Source of the DNA: Bacteroidales bacterium UBA1410 | GTDB lineage: Bacteria; Bacteroidota; Bacteroidia; Bacteroidales; Dysgonomonadaceae | Assembly: GCA_002305015.1 (NCBI GenBank) | Contig: DBPW01000043.1 | Location: 8,248-72,247 of the forward strand | Reading direction: 5' to 3' | Length of the DNA stretch: 64,000 nt | Shown here: in pieces, positions 33,922 through 42,028 of the stretch | Layout: every line of letters begins with the position of its first letter | How positions within the stretch are numbered: position 1 is the stretch's first letter | Made by a program: the position numbers and the translations under genes | Notes under the pieces: model-generated | The model's input: the letters and a program-made list of their open reading frames with translations, nothing else | Told to the model about the DNA's origin: nothing | Databases searched by the model: none

Positions 33922-34947
33922 ATGAAAACGTATAACTTATTCAAGTTTACACCTTTGGTTGCCTTACTACTGCTTTCTTCTTGTGGAGGAAAAGATACTT
34001 CAAGTAACACTCGCGAGGTTTCACAAAAACGAAAAGTGCGTGTCGAAGAGGTACGATTAATTTCGGTAGATCAGTTGGCAAACTTTACGGCAACCGTTGA
34101 AGCCGATGTAAAAAACAATATTGCTCCGGCTATGGGAGGACGCATTAGAAATATTTATGTTGAAGTGGGTTCGTTGGTTCGTAAAGGTCAGAAGTTGGTT
34201 GTGATGGACGAGACCAATTTATCGCAGCAACAAACTCAGCTTGCTACTTTGAAAAGAGATTATGAGCGCTATCTTGAACTTTACAAGGTGGGAGGTATCT
34301 CTAAACAGCAAATCGATCAGTTGGAAAGCCAGATTCGGGTAATGGAAACACTGGTAAACAATCTGATTGAAAATACTACCCTCATCAGTCCTATCAACGG
34401 TGTGGTGACCGCCAGAAATTACGACCCCGGAGATGTTGCGCTTCAATTGCCTATCCTTGTCGTGGAGAGTATCAACCCGGTGAAGGTCTTGATAAATGTT
34501 TCGGAATCGTTTTTCAATCAGGTGAAACAGGGTTTGCCTGCCGAAATTAAGGCCGATGCATTGGGTGATGAAGTTTTTATAGGAAAAGTTTCGGTAATCT
34601 ATCCCACCATCGATCCGGTTTCGCATACTTTCCCTGTTGAAATTACAGTCAGCAATCCGAATCAACGTCTCCGTCCGGGAATGTTTAGCCGTGTAACCCT
34701 GAATTTCGGCACCAAAAATCACCCTGTTATTCCCGATATGGCTGTAATGAAACAGGTGGGAGCCGACGAACGCTATGTTTTTGTAGAAAAAGACGGAAAA
34801 GCTGTATATACAAAGGTAGAGCTTGGAGTACGAATTAACGATAAATACGAAATTGTTTCGGGATTGAAGGAAGGTGACAGAGTGATTGTGGAAGGAGGTA
34901 CCGGATTGATTAATGGTGCCGAAGTTGAAGTGGAAAGTGTACAATAA
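33922..34947 (+). CDS. RND efflux periplasmic adaptor lipoprotein (operon 2)
   Basis: 341 residues. Lipoprotein signal MKTYNLFKFTPLVALLLLSSC with lipobox Cys21. Barrel-sandwich hybrid halves are NNIAPAMGGRIRNIYVEVGSLVRKGQ and TTLISPINGVVTARNYDPGDVA; the alpha-hairpin is short (about 95-130). Beta-barrel and membrane-proximal segments follow (VIPDMAVMKQVGADERYVFVEKDGK). It links the pump at 34984 to the channel at 32434. Confidence 0.92.
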   Translation: MKTYNLFKFTPLVALLLLSSCGGKDTSSNTREVSQKRKVRVEEVRLISVDQLANFTATVEADVKNNIAPAMGGRIRNIYVEVGSLVRKGQKLVVMDETNLSQQQTQLATLKRDYERYLELYKVGGISKQQIDQLESQIRVMETLVNNLIENTTLISPINGVVTARNYDPGDVALQLPILVVESINPVKVLINVSESFFNQVKQGLPAEIKADALGDEVFIGKVSVIYPTIDPVSHTFPVEITVSNPNQRLRPGMFSRVTLNFGTKNHPVIPDMAVMKQVGADERYVFVEKDGKAVYTKVELGVRINDKYEIVSGLKEGDRVIVEGGTGLINGAEVEVESVQ

Positions 34948-34983
34948 TAGATTGTGTAGTTATTTATCATAAAATCATCAAAA

Positions 34984-37900
34984 ATGAAACCATACGAAAC
35001 CGCTGTCAAAAATCCTGTAGGAACGTCATTAATATTTATCGGGCTTGTTCTTATTGGGCTTATTTTTTATTTTCAACTACCTATCGACTTGCTCCCTGAT
35101 ATCGAAATGAATGTTATTTCGGTAATGACGTATTATCCGGGAGCAGGAGCCGATGATGTGGAAACAAACGTAACCCGCCCGTTGGAAGATATTCTTAACT
35201 CTACAGAAAATTTAAAACATATTATTTCGCGATCGCGAGACGGAGTATCCGTGATCATACTTCAATTCGAATACGGAACCAATACCGACAATGCAATGAA
35301 TGATGTGAGGGATAAATTGGAGTTGTCCTCGCAATTGCTCCCCGATGGCTCTACCGATCCCATGCTCTTGAAATTCAGTGCAGATATGATGCCGGTGATG
35401 ACCCTTTCGGCCACAGCCGAAGAAAGTACGGAGGCGATGTATAAAATATTGGATGATCAGATCGTTAATCCGTTGAATCGAATACCGGGAGTGGGTACCG
35501 TTTCCATCGGGGGTGCACCTCAACGCGAAATTCAGGTAAATGTTACACCGCAAAAATTGGAAGCTTATCATCTCTCGCTAGAGCAAATTGCTCAAGTAAT
35601 TGCAGCCGAAAACGTAAATATACCGGCAGGTAATTTCGATATCGGAACGCAAACGTATATGTTGCGTCTGGAAGGAGAAATGGCCGAGAGCCGCGATTTG
35701 AATTTTCTTATCGTGGGTAATAATCGAGGAAAACCCATTTATCTTCGCGATGTAGCAACCGTAAACGATACGGTAAAAAGTCGTGTTCTCGAAAATTACA
35801 CCAATGGCCGACGCAGCGCTTCTATCGTAGTGCAAAAACAAACGGGAGCAAACTCGGTAGCCATTGCCAAAGCAGTGAAAGAACGGCTTCCGCAGTTACA
35901 GAAAAATCTTCCTCCCGATATTCAAATTGAAGTCGTGACGGATACTTCAGATTATATCCGGGTTGCCATCAACAGTTTGTTGGAAACTATTTTGCTTGCC
36001 CTTATTATTGTTGGAGCAGTAGTATTGTTCTTTCTGGGAAGATGGAGGGCAACGATCATTATCTTGACAACCATTCCGATATCGTTGATCGGGTCGTTTA
36101 TTTACCTGTATATTACAGGCAACACCATTAATATTATATCGCTTTCGTCGCTATCCATAGCCATCGGTATGGTGGTGGACGATGCCATAGTGGTATTGGA
36201 AAACATTACTACGCATCTCGAAAGGGGAAGTCGTCCACGACAAGCCGCCGTTTACGGAACTGAAGAAGTTTCGTTGTCTATTGTGGCTTCTACCCTTACT
36301 ATTGTGGCCGTATTCCTGCCCATGACTATGACCACCGGTTTGGCCGGTATCTTGTTTGAGCAATTGGGTTGGATGGTAACCATCATTATTTCGTTGTCGT
36401 TAATTATAGCCATGACGTTGACACCAATGATGAGTTCCTATATGTTGCGTGCCACTAAAGATATGAATAAGAATAAATTCGATCTCTGGTACAGCCATAA
36501 AATCCTTCCTTTGCTTGACAATCTCGACAAGAATTATGCTAAGCTTGTCAATTGGGCAGCTCGCAAAAGATGGCGTACGGTAGGCATTATCGCAACTATT
36601 TTTATAGGCGGTGTTATCATATGTGCTCTCACCCTGAAAACGGAGTTTCTTCCCTCATCCGATAATAACCAAATCGGTATGACCATCGAAATGCCCACGG
36701 GTACGCGTGTGGAGATCGCTCGAGAAGAGGGTTTAAAAATACAGAAAATGCTTAGCGAGAAGTATCCCGAGATTCAGATTATTTCTTTTTCGGTGGGACA
36801 GGCCGATGAAGATAATTTGATTGCATCCATGATGGATAACGGAACCCATCTGATGTCTTATACCCTTCGAATGGTTGATGCGGCAGATCGAAAAAGGACT
36901 ATTTATGAAATTGCCGACGAAATTCGTAAGGATCTTTCTCAATACCCGGAATTGTATCGCTATCAGGTACAACCCGGGGGAGGAAGGATGTCGACGATGG
37001 GTGGAAGTTATGTGAATGTGGATATTTATGGTTACGACTTGGCTACTACCGATCGCATTGCTGCCGATTTAAAAGCAAAACTTTCCGATATTAAAGGTTT
37101 GCGTGACGTGAGCATAACGCGTAAAGATTACCGTAGTGAATATCAGGTTGAATTCGACCGAGAAAAATTGGCATTAAACGGCTTGACGATGAGTACTGCT
37201 GCCGGTGCCATCAGAAACCGAATAAACGGTCTTGTTATGACACAATATCGTGAAGAAGGAGACGAATACGACATTACGGTGCGCTTCGACGAAAAATATC
37301 GTCAATCTCTTGAAGATGTCGAAAACATTCTGATATATACTCCCACTGGAGAAGGCGTCAGGGTACGCGATTTAGGAACAGTAGTCGAACGTTCTTCGCT
37401 TCCGCAAATCGACCGAAAAGACCGTCAGCGTATTGTCACGGTTCAGGCCACTATTTATCGCCGTGCATTGAACGAAGTAGTGCTCGATATTCAGCAAGCA
37501 ATCAATACTACCCAAATTCCATCCGAAATCGGTGTGGAAATTACCGGTTCGCTTGAAGATCAGCAAGAGTCTTTTGGAGATCTCACCGTATTGCTTATCA
37601 TCGCTGTGCTATTGGTATATATTGTAATGGCTTCACAGTTCGAATCGCTTACTTACCCGTTCATCATTATTTTGTCCGTACCTTTTGCTTTTATCGGGTC
37701 ACTTCTGTTATTGACCATTACGGGCACACCGTTAGGCATTATGGCTTTTATCGGGCTCATCATGTTGGTTGGTATGGTTGTGAAGAACGGAATTGTGCTT
37801 ATCGATTATATCAACTTGAACCGTGAACGAGGTATGTCCATTATCACGGCGGTGGTTCATGGTGGACGTTCGAGACTTCGTCCGGTATTGATGACGGCTT

Positions 37901-38154
37901 TAACCACTATTCTGGGTATGGTCCCGTTGGCTATCGGTACAGGGCAGGGTTCCGAAATATGGAAGTCGTTGGGTCTATCCATCGTGGGTGGTATGACCTT
38001 CTCCACCATTGTAACCCTTGTGCTTGTTCCGGCGCTGTATTCCATTTTCGGTAGTTATGGCGTGAACCGCAAACGCAGAATACATCGTCAAAAATTGATT
38101 GAAGCTACCGAAGAAAACAACAATGCGGCGGGCGATACGAATGCAACAATTTAA
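34984..38154 (+). CDS. RND efflux pump, AcrB-like (operon 2)
   Basis: 1056 residues with the 12-helix RND layout. Its TM4 relay has both acids, D399-D400 (VVDDAIVVLENI), and TM10 keeps the lysine, K934 (VVKNGIVLIDY), so the canonical HAE1 proton pathway is intact, in contrast to the operon 1 pump. The C-terminal tail (NRKRRIHRQKLIEATEENNN) is basic then polar. The substrate is not predictable. It is 36 bases downstream of the adaptor and 14 bases before a PII-like gene. Confidence 0.94.
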   Translation: MKPYETAVKNPVGTSLIFIGLVLIGLIFYFQLPIDLLPDIEMNVISVMTYYPGAGADDVETNVTRPLEDILNSTENLKHIISRSRDGVSVIILQFEYGTNTDNAMNDVRDKLELSSQLLPDGSTDPMLLKFSADMMPVMTLSATAEESTEAMYKILDDQIVNPLNRIPGVGTVSIGGAPQREIQVNVTPQKLEAYHLSLEQIAQVIAAENVNIPAGNFDIGTQTYMLRLEGEMAESRDLNFLIVGNNRGKPIYLRDVATVNDTVKSRVLENYTNGRRSASIVVQKQTGANSVAIAKAVKERLPQLQKNLPPDIQIEVVTDTSDYIRVAINSLLETILLALIIVGAVVLFFLGRWRATIIILTTIPISLIGSFIYLYITGNTINIISLSSLSIAIGMVVDDAIVVLENITTHLERGSRPRQAAVYGTEEVSLSIVASTLTIVAVFLPMTMTTGLAGILFEQLGWMVTIIISLSLIIAMTLTPMMSSYMLRATKDMNKNKFDLWYSHKILPLLDNLDKNYAKLVNWAARKRWRTVGIIATIFIGGVIICALTLKTEFLPSSDNNQIGMTIEMPTGTRVEIAREEGLKIQKMLSEKYPEIQIISFSVGQADEDNLIASMMDNGTHLMSYTLRMVDAADRKRTIYEIADEIRKDLSQYPELYRYQVQPGGGRMSTMGGSYVNVDIYGYDLATTDRIAADLKAKLSDIKGLRDVSITRKDYRSEYQVEFDREKLALNGLTMSTAAGAIRNRINGLVMTQYREEGDEYDITVRFDEKYRQSLEDVENILIYTPTGEGVRVRDLGTVVERSSLPQIDRKDRQRIVTVQATIYRRALNEVVLDIQQAINTTQIPSEIGVEITGSLEDQQESFGDLTVLLIIAVLLVYIVMASQFESLTYPFIIILSVPFAFIGSLLLLTITGTPLGIMAFIGLIMLVGMVVKNGIVLIDYINLNRERGMSIITAVVHGGRSRLRPVLMTALTTILGMVPLAIGTGQGSEIWKSLGLSIVGGMTFSTIVTLVLVPALYSIFGSYGVNRKRRIHRQKLIEATEENNNAAGDTNATI

Positions 38155-38168
38155 AAACAACAGAAATT

Positions 38169-38462
38169 ATGAAAGCAGTAATGATAATAATTGACCAAGC
38201 GCATTATAATGAGATCGTTGAGAATCTTTCAAGATTGAATATCCGCGGCTTCACTTCGTGGAAGGAAGTGTTCGGAAGGGGAAGCAAGACGGGAGAACCG
38301 CATTACGGTACGCATGCTTGGCCATCGATCAACAATGCTATTTTAACGGTTGTTGAAGATAATCGCGTAGCTCCTTTATTGAAATATCTCAAAAGGTTGG
38401 ATGCTGAAGCCGAAAATTTGGGATTACGTGCATTTGTGTGGAATATTGAAGAAATGATTTGA
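38169..38462 (+). CDS. PII-like small protein closing efflux operon 2
   Basis: 97 residues with a PII-type strand-helix-strand pattern (MKAVMIIIDQAHYNEIVENLSRLNIRGFT) and a glycine-rich T-loop-like segment GRGSKTGEPHYGTHAWP. It shares E43-P44, W51-P52-x-x-N55-x-A57 and W91 with the operon 1 protein at 25432, but has no CxC. Members of the PII-NG group are encoded with RND pumps; control of pump assembly or activity by a bound ligand is inference. A perfect terminator follows 30 bases later, so this is the last gene of the operon. Confidence 0.75.
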   Translation: MKAVMIIIDQAHYNEIVENLSRLNIRGFTSWKEVFGRGSKTGEPHYGTHAWPSINNAILTVVEDNRVAPLLKYLKRLDAEAENLGLRAFVWNIEEMI

Positions 38463-38492
38463 GCATCTTTCCATTTTTCAATAATTCGGTTG

Positions 38493-38526
38493 ACAAGCCG
38501 GACATCCTGTCCGGCTTGTTAGTTTT
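38493..38526 (+). terminator. Intrinsic terminator of efflux operon 2
   Basis: ACAAGCCGGACA (38493-38504), loop TCC, TGTCCGGCTTGT (38508-38519): a perfect 12-bp G/C-rich stem followed by TAGTTTTT. Confidence 0.88.
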
Positions 38527-38561
38527 TCCTCCTTTCGTTTTATGTTTTCCTTTTTTCTTGC

Positions 38562-38569
38562 TACTTTTG
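38562..38569 (+). promoter_or_regulatory. Possible -7 box for ruvA
   Basis: TACTTTTG, an exact TAnnTTTG match, but 127 bases before the ruvA ATG. A weaker TATATTTA (38649-38656) lies 40 bases before the ATG and is an alternative. Confidence 0.35.
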
Positions 38570-38695
38570 TTATTCTTGTTTTTCCTTTTTTAATATTCGG
38601 CAAATTCAGGCTCTTTTCCTATTTTATTCGTTTTCCGGTTGTTTACATTATATTTACGGAATGAAATGCATTTTCCGAATTATTTTTTAAGAAAT

Positions 38696-39286
38696 ATGAT
38701 CGATTATATCCGAGGTGAAATTGTTGAGCTTACTCCTGCTTCTGTTACGTTGGAATGCAATGGTGTTGGATATCAAGCAAATATCTCACTGAACACGTAT
38801 ACTGCGCTCAACGGCCGAAAATCGGCAAAAGTGCATATTTATGAATCCATTCGCGACGATGCTTATGTGCTTTATGGTTTTGCAGAGCGACATGAGCGCA
38901 ATATTTTTTTACTTCTCATTAGCGTTTCGGGCGTTGGACCCGCCACAGCTCGCGTCATGCTTTCGTCTCTTAATTCCAAAGAATTGGAAGCAGCAATTGC
39001 TACTGAAAATGTAACCTTGCTTCAATCGGTGAAAGGCATTGGTGCCAAAACGGCACAGCGTATCATTGTCGATTTAAAGGACAAAATTAAAACGACGGAA
39101 GAGGCCGATATAGTTTCAATATCAAGGATACCGACCCTGTCGGCTGTGGCAGGAGAAGCCGTATCGGCGTTGGTTATGCTCGGGTTTTCACAAAACAATT
39201 CCCAAAAAATTGTCGCAAAGATTGTCAAGGAGTCGCCTGCTTTATCGGTTGAAGCCGTCATCAAGGAAGCATTGAAAAGGTTGTAA
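38696..39286 (+). CDS. ruvA: Holliday junction branch migration protein RuvA
   Basis: Tetrameric junction-binding subunit that works with RuvB. 196 residues from the ATG at 38696 (MIDYIRGEIVELTPASV); the frame open to 38639 has no conserved sequence. Domain I (1-65) is OB-fold, domain II (about 70-140) holds the helix-hairpin-helix motifs LLISVSGVGPATA and LLQSVKGIGAKTAQRI, and domain III (about 150-196) is the flexible RuvB-binding part. ruvB and ruvC are not in this window. Confidence 0.95.
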   Translation: MIDYIRGEIVELTPASVTLECNGVGYQANISLNTYTALNGRKSAKVHIYESIRDDAYVLYGFAERHERNIFLLLISVSGVGPATARVMLSSLNSKELEAAIATENVTLLQSVKGIGAKTAQRIIVDLKDKIKTTEEADIVSISRIPTLSAVAGEAVSALVMLGFSQNNSQKIVAKIVKESPALSVEAVIKEALKRL

Positions 39287-39291
39287 TGCGG

Positions 39292-39424
39292 GTTTCTATT
39301 GATTTTATTGTAGACAAACCCATTTTCGCAAACGGGCGGATATCGCGAATCAAAAGTTTCTATTGAATTTGTGGTAGATCCAAACCGAGATGAAAAAATC
39401 GCTAATGTAAGGATAAACGTATAA
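39292..39424 (+). pseudogene. Possible remnant of a duplicated beta-strand-rich coding segment
   Basis: Two imperfect direct repeats, 39292-39320 and 39356-39386, both begin GTTTCTATTGA and encode V-S-I-D/E-F-I/V-V-D in different frames. The second stays open through DPNRDEKIANVRINV to a TAA at 39422-39424. The pattern recalls a TonB C-terminal strand (V-x-F-V-V-x-x-D-G-x-I-x-N-V) but is too short to assign. No start codon fits. It may be the eroded end of a lost gene downstream of ruvA. Confidence 0.2.
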
Positions 39425-39466
39425 AAAAATTGATTACTTTTACACGAAATAAAAGGGATATTCAGG

Positions 39467-40369
39467 ATGAAAGTTTTCTATTATTACCTCATGGTTTTAG
39501 CGGGTATTTTTTTCGGCAGTTGTTTGATACAGGCTCAAAATGTTGCTACAGAAAAAGATACCGTTAAAGTGGAATCTTCGGGTGAAACACCCCTACTAAT
39601 ATTCGATTCCATGAGGATGATGGGTAATATGCCGTTGTCACCCATGCAGATACCGGCAAGCACATTGAATCCGTGGATATCGTTCAACATCGATCGGATT
39701 CATCCGCCGCTCTCTGCTGTTTTTCAACCCCCCGCTTCTTCACCCATGAGTTTTTTCGGCTGGAGTTCTGAGTTCCGATATTCACGAAATACTCTTGCTG
39801 GAGTTCTTTTCACCCTTACTCCACGTTGGAGTTTGTCATCTTCAACGGCTTTGGGATTAACCGATGCACCGTTAACCGAGGGTAAGCAAAATTTCTATTG
39901 GGTCAATGTTGGAGCCATGTATAGTTTAAATCCAACTACCACATTTTCATCTAATCTTTATTACCATTCCAATTATGAATTCGTACCTTTTTGGAATGTA
40001 TTATTTGGCATGAATTATTCTCCCGACAAAAGTTTTCTCATCGAGAGCGGAATCAATTATACGACTGCGTCGAAAAATACGATCGGAATCAACCAATCGT
40101 CCGTTATATTTAACGTCCATAGCCGTTTTATGTTTGACGAAGGACTCTATGTGAATCTTTTCGGAGGCGCTCCTCTTTATTGGAATGAGCAAGCACGCAA
40201 CAAGCCCATGCCCATGATGCCTCAGCCGTATGTAGGGGTAACTTCAGAATACTGGTTGATGCCTAAATCGGCAATTGAAGCCGGTGTGGTTTGGTATCGG
40301 AGTGTGTTTTCCAAAAACCTGATTCCCAGGCCGGTTATCAGTATTCGGATTGATACCTCTATTAAGTAA
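39467..40369 (+). CDS. Putative outer-membrane beta-barrel protein
   Basis: 300 residues. Signal peptide MKVFYYYLMVLAGIFFGSCLIQAQ (a Cys is present but not in a good lipobox). After a proline-rich linker (about 60-105), the rest is a series of alternating-residue strands (FFGWSSEFRYSRNTLAGVLF, FYWVNVGAMYSLNPTTTFSSNLYYHS, KSFLIESGINYTT) ending in ISIRIDTSIK. This fits a small barrel of 8-12 strands. No specific family is recognised. A TACTTTTA box (39435-39442, one mismatch) lies 25 bases before the ATG. Confidence 0.6.
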   Translation: MKVFYYYLMVLAGIFFGSCLIQAQNVATEKDTVKVESSGETPLLIFDSMRMMGNMPLSPMQIPASTLNPWISFNIDRIHPPLSAVFQPPASSPMSFFGWSSEFRYSRNTLAGVLFTLTPRWSLSSSTALGLTDAPLTEGKQNFYWVNVGAMYSLNPTTTFSSNLYYHSNYEFVPFWNVLFGMNYSPDKSFLIESGINYTTASKNTIGINQSSVIFNVHSRFMFDEGLYVNLFGGAPLYWNEQARNKPMPMMPQPYVGVTSEYWLMPKSAIEAGVVWYRSVFSKNLIPRPVISIRIDTSIK

Positions 40370-40438
40370 GTTATATAAATTAATAAAACTTAACCATATC
40401 TTTTTTTGTAACATTTTCGTAATATCAAATTAATCGGT

Positions 40439-40446
40439 TACATTTG
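40439..40446 (+). promoter_or_regulatory. -7 box for the CDP-alcohol transferase operon
   Basis: TACATTTG, an exact match, with TTTC (40415-40418) at the -33 position 20 bases upstream. It leaves a leader of about 185 bases before the ATG at 40636, in which I see no obvious structure. Confidence 0.45.
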
Positions 40447-40635
40447 CACTTCATGCAATCCGGAATAAGTGGTTTTCTTTAAGGAATGGAACAAGTAAGT
40501 TTGAGTTTAATTTTTTCTAACGACGCCAACAGTTATACGAACGAGATCCTGTAGCAGTGTGGCATGTGTCGAAAGTTTTTGTTTTAGGAATATCGTTATT
40601 AGGAACGGTAAAGAAAAAGTTTAAATGTCAGGGAA

Positions 40636-41361
40636 ATGAAAGAGGATAATGAAAATATGGCGAAAACGCTGAAGCTGATTGCCAAAGATCGGGAACGAAC
40701 CAATATTTTACGTGAGGTAGAACAAAAAACCATTGCCTACTTAGTCCAACGAGTGCCATCGTGGATAAGTTCCGACGGATTAACGGCTATTGGTTTCTTC
40801 GGCAACATTATGGTTGCCTGTAGTTTTATATTGGGAGCTTTTGTGAGCCGATATTGGCTATTACTTTCGTTGGCCGGATTCCTTATTAATTGGTTTGGCG
40901 ATTCGTTAGACGGGAGGTTGGCATATTATCGAAATAAACCTCGTAAATGGTATGGTTTTTCCTTGGATATCACTGTTGATTGGATTGGCACTATCCTTAT
41001 CGGGTTAGGATATATGATTTATGCTCAGGGACATTGGAAATATGTGGGTTTCCTTTTCGTGGTGATGTATGGTTGGGAGATGATTACGGCTCAACTTCGT
41101 TACAAAGTCGGAGGTCAATATTCCATTGATTCAGGTATTTTTGGTCCTACTGAAGTTCGATTGTTGTTGGCAACCATTATTACTTTGGAGGTATTTATTC
41201 CCGGCTCCATTAATTATCTAGCAGGTGCAGCTTGTGTATTTCTACTTATTTCTAACCTTACAGAATGTCGCAAATTGCTTCAACTCGCCAATCAACGCGA
41301 TGCTGAAGAGCGTATAGCAAAAGAAAAAGAATTGCAAAGCAGAAAAAAAGAAAATGCTTAA
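40636..41361 (+). CDS. CDP-alcohol phosphatidyltransferase family protein
   Basis: Integral-membrane enzyme of phospholipid-type head-group transfer. 241 residues, about five or six membrane helices. The family motif D-x2-DG-x2-AR-x8/9-G-x3-D-x3-D appears as D89, D92-G93, A96, G107, D111, D115, but the arginine after the alanine is Tyr97. The four catalytic aspartates are intact, so activity is likely. A C-terminal charged helix (QRDAEERIAKEKELQSRKKE) is cytoplasmic. The acceptor alcohol is unknown. It overlaps the GtrA-family gene by 8 bases, suggesting joint work in lipid or glycolipid modification (inference). Confidence 0.82.
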   Translation: MKEDNENMAKTLKLIAKDRERTNILREVEQKTIAYLVQRVPSWISSDGLTAIGFFGNIMVACSFILGAFVSRYWLLLSLAGFLINWFGDSLDGRLAYYRNKPRKWYGFSLDITVDWIGTILIGLGYMIYAQGHWKYVGFLFVVMYGWEMITAQLRYKVGGQYSIDSGIFGPTEVRLLLATIITLEVFIPGSINYLAGAACVFLLISNLTECRKLLQLANQRDAEERIAKEKELQSRKKENA

Positions 41362-41836
41362 GCACATTATCGTTTTCACTAAGGCTCAATTTTCCGCGTT
41401 AATCGGGGGAATCGTGGACTATGGAATAATGATCTTCGTTGTTGAGGTGTTTCATATCCACTATACATTGGGTATTGTTATTGGAGGAATTGTGGGGGCG
41501 TTGATTAATTTTACGCTCAACAAGCAATGGACTTTCAATTCCGAAGGTGGGGTGTATCACAATTCGTTGTTCAAGCAGTTGTTGAAATTTTCGATTACCG
41601 TGATCAATAGTATTGTGCTGAAATCTTCAGGAACTTATTTCCTGTCTACTTTTTTTTCTATCGATTACAAGATTACCCGTATCATGGTCGACATCGTAGT
41701 TTCCACCTGTTTTAATTTCACGCTGCAAAAAGAATGGGTTTTTAAGAAAGTTCAAAAGGATAAAAGTGTTTCCTCAGAACAAAGTTTTCAACCTGATCCC
41801 CTAAATGCATTTATTCGCCAAGACAAAGCAGGTTAA
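41354..41836 (+). CDS. GtrA-family membrane protein
   Basis: 160 residues with four predicted membrane helices. FTKAQFSALIGGIVDYGIMIF, GGIVGALINFTLNKQWTF (the typical N-F-x-x-N-K-x-W-T-F signature) and a second F-N-F-T-L-Q-K-E-W-V-F near the C-terminus identify the family. GtrA proteins help translocate or use polyprenyl-linked sugars for cell-surface polymers. It overlaps the end of the preceding CDP-alcohol transferase gene by 8 bases, in a two-gene operon. Confidence 0.85.
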   Translation: MLKHIIVFTKAQFSALIGGIVDYGIMIFVVEVFHIHYTLGIVIGGIVGALINFTLNKQWTFNSEGGVYHNSLFKQLLKFSITVINSIVLKSSGTYFLSTFFSIDYKITRIMVDIVVSTCFNFTLQKEWVFKKVQKDKSVSSEQSFQPDPLNAFIRQDKAG

Positions 41837-41895
41837 GAGAAAATCCGAAAACGATTTTTTATCTTAATAAATATAAAAATCAAGCTAGAAAAAAA

Positions 41896-41947
41896 CGTTC
41901 GTCGTGTAAATATTAATAAACAATATTATACGACGTTAATTTTTTTA
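41896..41947 (+). terminator. Intrinsic terminator after the GtrA gene
   Basis: CGTCGTGTAAATATT pairs imperfectly with AATATTATACGACG across a 7-base loop, followed by TTAATTTTTTT. It separates the GtrA operon from rprX. Confidence 0.65.
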
Positions 41948-42028
41948 ATTTTAAGATGAAATGTTAAACAAAAAAGTCGTTTATTTGTTAAATAGAAAAG
42001 AAAAAGACGATCTTTAAAATAGGAATGT

